Source: Clostridiales bacterium DTU074 (GTDB lineage: Bacteria; Bacillota; Clostridia; Caldicoprobacterales; Caldicoprobacteraceae). From it: DNA of 49,475 bases. Positions 30,738-41,507 of the stretch are shown piece by piece. The DNA lies in contig LFSE01000036.1 of assembly GCA_001513075.1 (NCBI GenBank), positions 1 to 49,475 on the forward strand, written 5' to 3'. A program made the position numbers and the translations under genes. Each line of letters opens with the position of its first letter. Positions within the stretch are counted from its first letter, which is position 1. Below the pieces are notes generated by a model. The model searched no databases. It was not told the DNA's origin and worked only from the letters and a program-made list of their open reading frames with translations.

Positions 30738-31355
30738 TTATTCCTCCGGAGAAAGCCCGCCAAACAAAATATCAGCCACCTGAGGCTCCAGCTCATCCCT
30801 TACTGTTTTCACAATTGATTCGAAGGTATTATTTATCTCTATCCCTCCGGTTCTGAGAATGAAGCCCGTTCTGAACTGCCCCCGATCAGGAGCCAGGCGC
30901 AGACCGCCTTTCCTTCCCTGTTTGTTGAGAAGCTCATTTACCTCATCCAGGAAACTTTGATCCAGCCGGTGTTCATCATGGGCTGAAACCACTATCTCCT
31001 CATCCCCCCGAAGGGGCAGGTTAAGAAGCGCAGAAACAATAACTTTACGGTATTCCTCATCCGGCATATTTTGAATCCTGTCAATAACGCCGTTGAAGAC
31101 CGCATTCATCATTTCCTGTTTAGCAGCCAGCACTTTTTTTCTCATCTCCAGCCGAGCAATGGTCAACATCCGTTTCTTATGCTCTCTGGCCAACTCCATA
31201 CTTTCTTTGGTCAATTGCTTTTTCAGCCTGCCGGCTTCGGCTTCCTTCTGCTCTTTTAATCCCTTTGCCTTATCACGGGCTGCCTGTATGATTTCATCGG
31301 CTTCCCTTTGGGCATCTTCTATAATTCGCTGTTTGATCTTCTCAATTCCGGCCAT
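30738..31355 (-). CDS. atpE: A/V-type ATPase subunit E
   Basis: 205-residue peripheral-stalk subunit: a long N-terminal coiled coil rich in Lys, Glu and Ala (about 5-85), then a compact C-terminal domain that docks to the head. ATG 31355 with GGGGTG 6 nt upstream is preferred over a GTG 9 bp earlier that forms part of that site. It lies 11 bp after atpK. Confidence 0.92.
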   Translation of the reverse strand: MAGIEKIKQRIIEDAQREADEIIQAARDKAKGLKEQKEAEAGRLKKQLTKESMELAREHKKRMLTIARLEMRKKVLAAKQEMMNAVFNGVIDRIQNMPDEEYRKVIVSALLNLPLRGDEEIVVSAHDEHRLDQSFLDEVNELLNKQGRKGGLRLAPDRGQFRTGFILRTGGIEINNTFESIVKTVRDELEPQVADILFGGLSPEE

Positions 31356-31366
31356 GGTTTTCACCC

Positions 31367-33855
<2,489 letters not shown>

Positions 33856-33869
<14 letters not shown>

Positions 33870-34182
33870 GTATATTCACAACCTTTCCTAAAACCAAGGA
33901 AATGGCATCTTCCATCCTGCCCCGAGCAAACTGGCGAATTCTTTCGCACTCATCATCGGTTTTTCTGTTCAATTCTTCAATTTCTCTTCCAGCTTCTTCT
34001 TCAGCCTGCTTTATAAGCTGTTGCCTTTCCTGCTGCGCCCGTTGAATTATGTCGGCTTCAAGCTCATATCCGTCTTGTTCCGCCTGGCTCATAATATCCC
34101 TGGCCTTCTCCATGGCCTGCCTTCTGATGTCCTTGGCCTGTTCCTCTATCCGCTTTATCTCGTCAATGACGTTATTAATCAT
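33856..34182 (-). CDS. atpH: A/V-type ATPase subunit H (peripheral stalk)
   Basis: 108-residue, almost wholly coiled-coil protein with long runs of Glu, Gln, Arg and Ala. By position (first gene of the operon, before subunit I) and character it is the G/H peripheral-stalk subunit that pairs with subunit E (NtpF position in Enterococcus). ATG 34182 (MINNVIDEIKRIEE) is used; a GTG 12 bp earlier is possible. It lies 43 bp after upp, so the ATPase operon may be read from further upstream. Confidence 0.88.
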
Positions 34183-34225
34183 CGATTCCTTCACCCCTTT
34201 TCAACGGCTGCCACCCAACGGAAGA

Positions 34226-34858
34226 CTATTTGGTGCCGAACAACCTGTCACCTGCATCCCCCAGACCCGGCACTATGTATCCATGTTCGTTGAGACATTT
34301 ATCAACGGCAGCAACATATATATCCACGTCCTGGTGATCCCTGCGGACTCGTTCTATTCCTTCAGGTGCAGCTATCAAGCACATAAGCTTAATGCTCTTT
34401 GCTCCTCTTTGCTTGATAAAATCGATAGCCGCTGAAGCCGAACCTCCTGTGGCTAACATGGGATCTATTACAATCAGTTCCCTCTCCTCGACGTCGTAGG
34501 GTAGTTTGCAGTAATACTCAACCGGCTCCAATGTTTCGGGGTCACGGTACAAGCCGATATGTCCAACCTTGGCCGCCGGGATCAGTTTAAGCATGCCATC
34601 TACCATCCCCAGGCCTGCTCTCAAAATGGGTATTATACCCAGCTTTTTCCCGGATATAACCTTGGCTTTTGCCTTGGCCACCGGCGTTTCGATCTCCACC
34701 TCCTTAAGCGGTAAATCTCTTGTAACCTCATATGCCATAAGCAGCGCCAATTCCTCTACAAGCTCTCTGAACTCTTTCGAGCCTGTCTCCTTATCCCGTA
34801 TGAGGGACAGTTTATGCTGGATTAGCGGATGATCCAAAACATGTATTTTCCCCATCAT
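34226..34858 (-). CDS. upp: Uracil phosphoribosyltransferase
   Basis: Pyrimidine salvage: uracil plus PRPP gives UMP. About 210 residues with PRTase motifs: [13 protein letters not shown], the PRPP loop [12 protein letters not shown], and the uracil-binding C-terminal [21 protein letters not shown] 34858 or the adjacent ATG 34855 ([16 protein letters not shown]) follows AAAGGAG. It sits just upstream of the ATPase operon, as Bacillus upp sits upstream of the F-ATPase operon. Confidence 0.97.
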   Translation of the reverse strand: MMGKIHVLDHPLIQHKLSLIRDKETGSKEFRELVEELALLMAYEVTRDLPLKEVEIETPVAKAKAKVISGKKLGIIPILRAGLGMVDGMLKLIPAAKVGHIGLYRDPETLEPVEYYCKLPYDVEERELIVIDPMLATGGSASAAIDFIKQRGAKSIKLMCLIAAPEGIERVRRDHQDVDIYVAAVDKCLNEHGYIVPGLGDAGDRLFGTK

Positions 34859-34906
34859 TTTCTCTCCTTTTTCATAGGCTTGTCTAACGTACAAAAATAA
34901 AAGGGA

Positions 34907-35614
34907 TCAGCTTCCTGCCCCTGCTGTAAATACTTCAAGTCCCTCTCGTCCTGCAATAAGGGCTTTACGAGCCATCCCTATAAAAAGACCTGTCTCCACA
35001 ATTCCCGGTATGATCTGAAGAGCATAATCCAATTTATATATATCAGGGGCATCAGAAAAATACAGGTCTACTATAAAGTTTCCGTTATCGGTTATCACCG
35101 GACCATCCTTTTTGACTGCGGTTCTTAATTTGGGTTCTGCACCTGTCTTCCTGACCTTTTTCATCACCAAGCCAAGTGCGGCCGGTATAACCTCGACAGG
35201 AATCGGAGTAGCAATGGCCAAACGTTCCACCATCTTGGAATAATCTGCAATAAGAACAAACTCATCGGCCATAGCAGCTATGATCTTTTCGATTGTATGG
35301 GCTGCCCCCCCGCCTTTGATGGCATTCAGGCTGTAGTCAATCTCATCAGCCCCATCAATGGCTATATCCAACCTGTCAACCAAAGCAACATCCTGCAGGG
35401 GTATTCCCTGCTGATAACACATCAGCCTGGACTGATAGGAGGTTGGTACGCCATAGATGGACAGCCCGTCCTTCACTCTTCGTCCTAATTCCTCAATAAA
35501 AAAAGCTACGGTTGAGCCGGTACCGATGCCAACGATCATGCCATCCTTCACCAAATCGGCTGCTGCTACCCCTACCATTTTTTTTAAGCTCGCGTTGTGT
35601 GATGCTGCCTTCAT
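34907..35614 (-). CDS. rpiA: Ribose-5-phosphate isomerase A
   Basis: Interconverts ribose-5-phosphate and ribulose-5-phosphate in the pentose phosphate pathway. 235 residues with the RpiA motifs GTGST (31-35), DGADE (87-91) and KGGGAAHTIEK (100-110), which carry the catalytic acids and lysine. In Bacillus the neighbouring gene at this place between ywlE and upp is the unrelated isozyme rpiB; here the A-type enzyme does the job. ATG 35614; the best Shine-Dalgarno (AGGGGG) is 13 nt away, somewhat far. Confidence 0.96.
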   Translation of the reverse strand: MKAASHNASLKKMVGVAAADLVKDGMIVGIGTGSTVAFFIEELGRRVKDGLSIYGVPTSYQSRLMCYQQGIPLQDVALVDRLDIAIDGADEIDYSLNAIKGGGAAHTIEKIIAAMADEFVLIADYSKMVERLAIATPIPVEVIPAALGLVMKKVRKTGAEPKLRTAVKKDGPVITDNGNFIVDLYFSDAPDIYKLDYALQIIPGIVETGLFIGMARKALIAGREGLEVFTAGAGS

Positions 35615-35683
35615 AATCCAACAATACCCCCTGAATATTCTTTAATATTATACCCTACACCCACCAGTTATTGCAACACGGAA

Positions 35684-36151
35684 TTATTCGACAAACTTCT
35701 CAACCAGCTTGTTCAATGATTCTTCAAGCTGAAGAGCGCATTCCTCATAAACTTCAACCGGTTGTCCAAAGGGATCAGGGATTTGGGCCGATTCCGGTGA
35801 AAGCTGTCCACCCTCTGCGTACTCTTTCAGCACATGGATCTTATGAGCGGCTTCGGGATACATACCAATCAGATATGCCTTATGCCTGCTGGTCATGGTG
35901 AGTATAAGATCGGCCTGGTTTATAAGGGAGGGATTGATCCTCTTTGCCCGATGTTGGGTTAAATCTATCCCCCGATTTTTCATAACCTGGACGGCCTGCC
36001 AGGATGCCTTGTCCCCCTCAATTGCAGCCAAACCGGCCGATTGCACCTCTATATCTTCAATACCCTTCTCCCTCAGTAATTTTTGCAATAATGCCTGAGC
36101 CATACTGCTCCGGCAGGTATTGCCTGTACAGACAAATAGAATTGTTTTCAC
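35684..36151 (-). CDS. ywlE: Low-molecular-weight phosphatase, probable protein arginine phosphatase YwlE
   Basis: 155 residues with the LMW-phosphatase loop C8-T-G-N-T-C-R-S and the general acid D126 in DPFG. Threonine at the fifth position of the loop (T12) is the residue that makes Bacillus YwlE specific for phosphoarginine over phosphotyrosine, so this is likely the enzyme that reverses McsB. Position after sua5 matches Bacillus ywlC-ywlE. GTG start at 36151 with GGGAGG 11 nt upstream. Confidence 0.9.
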   Translation of the reverse strand: MKTILFVCTGNTCRSSMAQALLQKLLREKGIEDIEVQSAGLAAIEGDKASWQAVQVMKNRGIDLTQHRAKRINPSLINQADLILTMTSRHKAYLIGMYPEAAHKIHVLKEYAEGGQLSPESAQIPDPFGQPVEVYEECALQLEESLNKLVEKFVE

Positions 36152-36180
36152 TATTGATTATACCTCCCAATCAATATTAC

Positions 36181-36214
36181 TCATACATCGATCACATTCA
36201 TACATCGATCACAT
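36181..36214. repeat. Perfect 17-bp tandem duplication over the sua5 stop codon
   Basis: The unit tcatacatcgatcacat occurs twice in tandem (36181-36197, 36198-36214). On minus the first copy encodes the last residues NVIDV and the TGA stop; the second copy follows directly. The protein is unchanged because the stop codon comes first. Confidence 0.9.
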
Positions 36215-37250
36215 TAAAACCCGCTGCCCTTACCATGCGATTCATTATGGCCAGCCCTTCATTGCTGGTATCCACCCACTCGGCCAGCACAACATCTACT
36301 CCCCTGACATCAAATTCTCGTAAAACCAAAAACAGGTTGGAAGCCATCTCAGCCGGCCGGGTACGTTTGCCCAACACCAGTACCTCCCCCTTTTTATAGC
36401 AATCCTTGGTCTCCTGCGTAGCAAGGATTCCAGTCTTTATGCCCTGATCAGCGTATTCTTCGGCCAGTTCATTGATCCTTTTCACAATATGAGCCAATTC
36501 ACCCCGCACTATCAATACCTGTGCCCTGGGCGCATAATGAGTATACTTCATCCCCGGAGATTTGACCTTTTGTCCGCCGGCAACGGGTCTCAAAACGTTC
36601 AGATCCACCCTGACCTCTCCCAGCACCTCTTCCAGCATCTCAAGTGTCACCCCTCCCGGCCTTAGGATTACCGGAACATCAGCTGTCAAATCCAGGACAG
36701 TTGATTCCAAGCCCACACAGCATTTCCCGCCATCCAGGATAAGGGGGATCCTTCCATCCAGATCTTCCAGCACATGCTGCGCTGTGGTAGGGCTTATATG
36801 CCCGGAACGGTTTGCACTGGGTGCCGCAACGGGAAGCCCGCTAAAGTCGATAAGCCTTAGGGCAACGGGATGATTGGGCATCCTGATAGCCACCGTATCC
36901 AGGCCGGCAGTTACCCTGTCGGGAATTATGGAAGCCTTTCTAAATACCATTGTGAGGGGGCCCGGCCAGAAAGCTTCCATCAATATTCTGGCCCTCCTGG
37001 GAACCTCATCAACCAGCTTGTCCACATCCCGGACATTTGACACATGTACTATTAATGGATTATCCCCCGGCCGTCCCTTGGCCCGGAAGATCTTCTCAAC
37101 AGCCTGAGAATCAAGGGCATTGGCTCCCAGGCCATACACCGTTTCAGTGGGGAAAGCCACCACTTCCCCGGCTTTTATGAGTTCAGCAGCCTCTCCAATT
37201 AAATTACAATCCCGGTTCAAATCATCTATCTTCAGTACCCTGGTTTTCAA
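36198..37250 (-). CDS. sua5: L-threonylcarbamoyladenylate synthase (Sua5/YwlC)
   Basis: Makes threonylcarbamoyl-AMP for the t6A modification of ANN-reading tRNAs. 350 residues: a YrdC catalytic domain (about 15-205) with FPTETVYGLG, KGRPGDNPLIVH and SANRSG, then the Sua5 C-terminal domain (about 235-345) found in the longer Sua5 form. The start codon appears to be TTG at 37250 with AAGGGG 9 nt upstream. It lies 25 bp after the ZIP gene. A 17-bp tandem duplication covers its stop codon. Confidence 0.95.
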   Translation of the reverse strand: MKTRVLKIDDLNRDCNLIGEAAELIKAGEVVAFPTETVYGLGANALDSQAVEKIFRAKGRPGDNPLIVHVSNVRDVDKLVDEVPRRARILMEAFWPGPLTMVFRKASIIPDRVTAGLDTVAIRMPNHPVALRLIDFSGLPVAAPSANRSGHISPTTAQHVLEDLDGRIPLILDGGKCCVGLESTVLDLTADVPVILRPGGVTLEMLEEVLGEVRVDLNVLRPVAGGQKVKSPGMKYTHYAPRAQVLIVRGELAHIVKRINELAEEYADQGIKTGILATQETKDCYKKGEVLVLGKRTRPAEMASNLFLVLREFDVRGVDVVLAEWVDTSNEGLAIMNRMVRAAGFNVIDV

Positions 37251-37275
37251 TTACCAATTCCCCTTCCTGTTGCTC

Positions 37276-38031
37276 TCAAATAAGGGAAGTTATAAATATA
37301 CCTGCCAGCCCTCCCAGTATAAGCCCCATCACCGGAAGTTTTCCCCTGTCTAGCTTAAGAGCGCCCGGTATCAGTTCAATGCAGGTTATGTACAGCATGG
37401 CTCCGCCTGGAAACCCGAGACAAATGCCGATAAAAAAAGGGGATATCCCGCCAAGCAAGTACCCGGCTAAAGCACCCATTCCTGTTGGAATACCGGCAAC
37501 AACGGCAGCTAACAATACCTTAACTTTCCCGGTACCGCCTACTCTCAAAGGCGCAGCCATGGCTATTCCTTCAGGAATATCGTGAAAGGCTATAACCAGG
37601 CTCAGACCCATCCCATAGGATTCCATGGCCGAAAATCCCGAACCTATAGCCAGCCCTTCGGGAAAGTTATGCAGCGCAATGCCGATCCCCAAAAGGATAC
37701 CCGTTTTTGTATACTGGTTTATGGCTCCCCCAATCCTTCTTTCACGGCTCACGCGGCGCTGTTGCGATACAATTATTCTGTCACAGGCTATAATCACGGC
37801 CACACCCAGCACCACGCCAATTATACCGGCTGTCAGGCCTCCTATTTCATAGGCTTCTGGCAACAGATCAAAGCAAACCACTGCTAGCATAAGACCGGCA
37901 GAAAAATTGAGCAGGGCACTCAAAAAACGCCTGCTAGGGTTATTCAACAGAAAACCTATGGCACCACCCAGACCGGTTCCGATAATTCCGGCCGCACTTC
38001 CTACAATGGAGGTATACAATAGCTGATTCAA
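37276..38031 (-). CDS. ZIP family divalent metal transporter
   Basis: 251 residues, about eight membrane helices, with both metal-site motifs: H121-NFPEG-LA and H150-DIPEG-IAM in helices 4 and 5. A short histidine-poor, arginine-rich loop (91-101) sits between helices 3 and 4. Relatives import zinc or iron; the metal is not decided by sequence. The likely start is TTG 38031 without a strong ribosome site. It lies between prfA (41 bp) and sua5 (25 bp) and is probably co-transcribed. Confidence 0.92.
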   Translation of the reverse strand: MNQLLYTSIVGSAAGIIGTGLGGAIGFLLNNPSRRFLSALLNFSAGLMLAVVCFDLLPEAYEIGGLTAGIIGVVLGVAVIIACDRIIVSQQRRVSRERRIGGAINQYTKTGILLGIGIALHNFPEGLAIGSGFSAMESYGMGLSLVIAFHDIPEGIAMAAPLRVGGTGKVKVLLAAVVAGIPTGMGALAGYLLGGISPFFIGICLGFPGGAMLYITCIELIPGALKLDRGKLPVMGLILGGLAGIFITSLI

Positions 38032-38072
38032 CGTTGATCATTCCAAACTACTTGATTTTTATACCATTCTAT

Positions 38073-39149
38073 TCAAAGCGATGCTTGGGTATTCTTCAGC
38101 TTTTCAGCCTGATCGTTGGTGATAAGCTCATTTATCAGTTCATCAATATCTCCGTCCAGGAAGCCCTCAAGGTTATAAATGGTCATCCCTATTCGGTGAT
38201 CCGTCACCCGGCCCTGAGGGAAGTTGTACGTTCTAATTCGTTCGCTTCTGTCGCCCGTTCCCACCTGGCTTTTCCTTGCTTGTGCATATTCCTGCTCCTG
38301 TTCCCTCTGGGCAGCATCCAATAACCGGGCTTTCAAAACCCTCATTGCCTTTTCCTTGTTCTTTAACTGGGATTTCTCGTCCTGACAGGTAACTATTATG
38401 CCGGTGGGCAGATGGGTAATGCGGACCGCCGAATCCGTCGTGTTGACGCTTTGACCGCCGTGTCCCGATGACCTGAATACATCTATTCTAAGATCGTTGG
38501 GATTTATCTCGACTTCCACATCCTCGGCCTCTGGTAAAACTGCTACTGTAGCGGTAGATGTATGAATTCTGCCACCCGATTCGGTGGTGGGAATTCGCTG
38601 AACCCTATGGACACCGCTCTCATATTTCAAACGACTGTATGCACCCTTCCCTTCTATAACAAATATGAGTTCCTTTACACCTCCCATATCGGTGTAATTG
38701 GCACTCATGATCTCCATTTTCCAGCCTTTGCGCTCTGCATAGCGGGAGTACATTCTGAAAAGATCGGCCCCGAACAGGGCAGCCTCTTCGCCCCCCGCAC
38801 CTGCCCGTATCTCTACAACGACGTTTTTCTCGTCGTTGGGATCTTTGGGTATGAGCAACAGCCTGAGCTGTCTTATGACTTCTTCACGCTGCTGACTCAG
38901 TTGAACCAGTTCCTCCTCAAGCATATCCCGCAATTCATCGTCCGGCTTTTCATCCAACATCTCCTTTGCAACCGCCATATCCTGTTCAATCTTTTTGTAT
39001 TCTCTGTATTTTATAACAATATCCTCCAGCTCGGCATGCTCCTTTACCAGCTGCCTCCACTCATTCTGCCGGGCGATTATATCAGGATCCGCTATAGCCC
39101 TGCTGAGGTCCTCGTATTTTTTTTCAATAAACTCCAATTTGTCCAGCAT
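38073..39149 (-). CDS. prfA: Peptide chain release factor 1
   Basis: Recognises UAA and UAG and releases the peptide. 358 residues, standard. The stop-codon reading motif PxT is P187-T-T189 in [13 protein letters not shown], and the catalytic GGQ is 231-233 in [14 protein letters not shown], whose Gln is the target of PrmC encoded just upstream. ATG 39149 follows AAAGGGGAG. Confidence 0.98.
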   Translation of the reverse strand: MLDKLEFIEKKYEDLSRAIADPDIIARQNEWRQLVKEHAELEDIVIKYREYKKIEQDMAVAKEMLDEKPDDELRDMLEEELVQLSQQREEVIRQLRLLLIPKDPNDEKNVVVEIRAGAGGEEAALFGADLFRMYSRYAERKGWKMEIMSANYTDMGGVKELIFVIEGKGAYSRLKYESGVHRVQRIPTTESGGRIHTSTATVAVLPEAEDVEVEINPNDLRIDVFRSSGHGGQSVNTTDSAVRITHLPTGIIVTCQDEKSQLKNKEKAMRVLKARLLDAAQREQEQEYAQARKSQVGTGDRSERIRTYNFPQGRVTDHRIGMTIYNLEGFLDGDIDELINELITNDQAEKLKNTQASL

Positions 39150-39202
39150 AATTCTCCCCTTTAACGAAAAGTATTACGGTTTTCAATCCAATCGCCAGTA
39201 TT

Positions 39203-39231
39203 ATTTTACAGCTTTTTTCATATCATCACAA
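39203..39231 (-). promoter_or_regulatory. prfA: Possible prfA promoter
   Basis: On minus, TTGTGA (39231-39226) and TAAAAT (39208-39203) are spaced by 17 bp, within the 184-bp gap between prmC and prfA. Both boxes are only partial matches. Confidence 0.35.
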
Positions 39232-39333
39232 GCAGACAGCCATAACTATCAATTCGTCTTTTTACATGGAAATATTCCATGGTTTACAGCACCTTTCTTT
39301 CAGCGTCAAAGCCGGCCTGCGGCCATCACCCCA

Positions 39334-40212
39334 TCAAAGATCGGGGCTGTACGTCGCATAGACCACACGTTCAATTCCGGCCAGATCTCTGACAGTTCCA
39401 ATATTTTGATAGTAGCCGGTATCTTGAAAAATGGTTTTAACCACCTTGGACTGACCATAACCCACTTCAACAGCCAGCAGGCCCCCGGGCTTTAGCCAGT
39501 AAACACAATCATCTGCCAATCTGCTGTAGAAGCGGAGCCCGTCAGCCCCTCCATCCAGGGCAAGCCTTGGTTCGTAATCCCTTACCTGGGCTTCAAGGGT
39601 TTCAATGTCCCCTGTGGGTATATAGGGCGGATTGAACACCACCGCATCAAATGGACACATTCCGGGATGGCAGTGCAAAGGGCTGAATAAGTCCCCCTCA
39701 AGAAAAGCTATACGCCCTTCCACTCCATGGAGCCTTGCATTATACTTTGCCACCTCCAGGGCTTCAGATGAAATATCAATGGCGGTAATATGGGCTCCGG
39801 GGATAAAGACAGCTAAACTGACGGCGATAGCGCCGCTGCCCGTACCCAGATCCAGTATGCGCAAACCCTTACCCTGCCGGGAAGCCCAATCGATCACATG
39901 CTCAACAAGAATCTCGGTATCAACCCTGGGAATAAGAACCCTTTGATCCACGTAAAAGTCAAGGCCCATGAATTCCCTGCGATTTATTATATACTGTACA
40001 GGACATCCTGAAGCCCTCTTTTCTATTAATTCAAAATACTGCTGCACCTGTGAACTGTCCAGCTCCCTATCGGAGGCAAGGTAGAGTTCATGCCTCTGAC
40101 ATTTTAACAGGTGGGCCATAAGCATTTCAGCTTCCAGCCTGGGGACGGAAACGTTATTGTTCTTAAGAATTGCACACCCTTGCTTCAAAGCTTCCATCAC
40201 ATTCAGCTCCAT
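39334..40212 (-). CDS. prmC: Release factor glutamine N5-methyltransferase PrmC
   Basis: Methylates the GGQ glutamine of RF1 and RF2 with SAM. 292 residues: an N-terminal helical RF-binding domain, the SAM motif LDLGTGSGAI (120-129) and the glutamine-binding NPPY (194-197). The ATG at 40212 has GAGGAGG 6 nt upstream and gives the usual MEA-like start; this places the first 50 bp inside the end of yqhQ. An in-frame start at 40248 is less likely. Confidence 0.96.
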   Translation of the reverse strand: MELNVMEALKQGCAILKNNNVSVPRLEAEMLMAHLLKCQRHELYLASDRELDSSQVQQYFELIEKRASGCPVQYIINRREFMGLDFYVDQRVLIPRVDTEILVEHVIDWASRQGKGLRILDLGTGSGAIAVSLAVFIPGAHITAIDISSEALEVAKYNARLHGVEGRIAFLEGDLFSPLHCHPGMCPFDAVVFNPPYIPTGDIETLEAQVRDYEPRLALDGGADGLRFYSRLADDCVYWLKPGGLLAVEVGYGQSKVVKTIFQDTGYYQNIGTVRDLAGIERVVYATYSPDL

Positions 40213-41137
40213 GAATTTCCTCCTCGGCGATACCGGCAGCTTCAACAAAAGCGCGAATGGCTACTTCCAGCTGGCCGTCATCGGGCTCCCGGGTTGTTAA
40301 TCTCTGAAGCATAAGGCCGGGAAACATTATAAATCTGACACACGGCCAACTGGTTTTCCCCGCCCATCTTATTATTTCATAGGAAACCCCGGCAACAAAG
40401 GGTAAAAGTAAAATCTTCATGACTATGCGCAGCACTACGTTATCCCAGCTGAGTGCGGAGAATACCACAATACCCACAACCATGACCACCAGCAGAAAAG
40501 CCGTACCGCATCTGGGGTGAAGTGTACTGTACTTCCTGGCATTTGATACGTTCAATTCTTCACCGTGCTCATAGCAGTGAATGGTTTTGTGTTCCGCACC
40601 GTGATACTCAAAAACCCGCTGGATGTCCCTAATTTTTGTTACCAGTATGAGATAACACAGGAATATCGCCAATCTGATTGCTCCTTCAATCAGTCCCAGT
40701 ACAAACCTGTTTGTTATCCAGCTCTTCAACAGCCCGGTGAGCAAAGCAGGAAGCACGACAAAGAACAGTACGGCCAGCCCCAATGCTAATACCAGGGCAA
40801 ATAACATCATGACGTCCTCCGCTTTTTTCCCGGTTTTGTCAGCAATCATTTTTTCAAACTTTGATGGCTTGTATTCCTCTAAAGCGGCCTGCTCGCCGGA
40901 CATCTCGGCTGAATCCATAAGGGACTTAAAACCTACAAGCAGGGTTTCAATAAAATTTACCATTCCTCTTATAACCGGCCATTTAAGTATGGGATATCTA
41001 TCCTTTAAAGAGCTGAGCTCCCGGGCATCCACAACTATCTTGCCGTCAGGCCGCCTGACGGCTATTGCCATGCGGGAAGGGGCCCGCATCATCACTCCTT
41101 CTATTACCGCCTGCCCCCCTATATTGCATTTTTTCAT
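40163..41137 (-). CDS. yqhQ: DUF1385 membrane protein (YqhQ)
   Basis: 324 residues. Starts with MKKCNIGGQAVIEGVMMR, the hallmark of DUF1385, and has about four or five membrane helices in the middle, with YHGAEHKTIHCYEHGEELNV between them, a conserved His/Glu/Cys-rich segment that could bind metal. The family is widespread in Firmicutes next to prmC/prfA; its function is not established. ATG 41137 with AAGGGGTG 6 nt upstream. Its last 50 bp overlap prmC. Confidence 0.93.
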   Translation of the reverse strand: MKKCNIGGQAVIEGVMMRAPSRMAIAVRRPDGKIVVDARELSSLKDRYPILKWPVIRGMVNFIETLLVGFKSLMDSAEMSGEQAALEEYKPSKFEKMIADKTGKKAEDVMMLFALVLALGLAVLFFVVLPALLTGLLKSWITNRFVLGLIEGAIRLAIFLCYLILVTKIRDIQRVFEYHGAEHKTIHCYEHGEELNVSNARKYSTLHPRCGTAFLLVVMVVGIVVFSALSWDNVVLRIVMKILLLPFVAGVSYEIIRWAGKTSWPCVRFIMFPGLMLQRLTTREPDDGQLEVAIRAFVEAAGIAEEEIHGAECDGSFEARVCNS

Positions 41138-41155
41138 CGTTTTCACCCCTTATGG

Positions 41156-41195
41156 TAAATAAAAATGCAGACCAGGGAACAACCCCAATCTGCAT
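41156..41195 (-). terminator. Intrinsic terminator of rpmE
   Basis: atgcaga (41165-41171) pairs with tctgcat (41189-41195), with an inner GGG/CCC helix, followed on minus by TTTTTATTTA. It lies 14 bp past the rpmE stop and separates rho-ytvI-rpmE from yqhQ onward. Confidence 0.8.
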
Positions 41196-41209
41196 ATTCT
41201 ACCTGGAAT

Positions 41210-41422
41210 TTATACCTGGTCGCTTTCCATGCCGTATCTTTTCTTAAACCGCTCGACTCGTCCACCGGTATCCACTAGCTTTTGTTTCCCGGTAAAGAAA
41301 GGATGGCATTTTGAACATATCTCAATCCGAATCTCCTTCTTGGTAGAACCGGTCTCAAAAGTCTCTCCACACGCACACCTTACCACGGCTTTTCCGTACT
41401 CCGGATGTATGCCTTTCTTCAT
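41210..41422 (-). CDS. rpmE: 50S ribosomal protein L31, zinc-binding form
   Basis: 70 residues. The four zinc cysteines C16, C18, C36 and C39 (RCACGETF and [11 protein letters not shown]) are all present, so this is the C+ type used under zinc sufficiency. ATG 41422 ([10 protein letters not shown]) has GAGGTG 6 nt upstream; a GTG 9 bp earlier is part of that site. It follows rho-ytvI, has its own promoter and ends in a terminator. Confidence 0.98.
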   Translation of the reverse strand: MKKGIHPEYGKAVVRCACGETFETGSTKKEIRIEICSKCHPFFTGKQKLVDTGGRVERFKKRYGMESDQV

Positions 41423-41463
41423 AATCGTCACCTCTTCCGTTCATATTCAGTTACAACTATTAT

Positions 41464-41493
41464 AGTATAGCATAGCACTGAACGAAATTTCAA
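41464..41493 (-). promoter_or_regulatory. rpmE: rpmE promoter
   Basis: On minus, TTGAAA (41493-41488) and TATACT (41469-41464) are spaced by 18 bp, each 5 of 6. Transcription would begin about 35 nt before the ATG. Confidence 0.6.
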
Positions 41494-41507
41494 TACAATT
41501 TTTCCGT

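Noticed and set aside
39264-39282. catgga/tccatg inverted repeat upstream of prfA as an operator or terminator
   Set aside because: Six-base arms, no T-run, and no promoter directly beside it; a match of this size is expected by chance.
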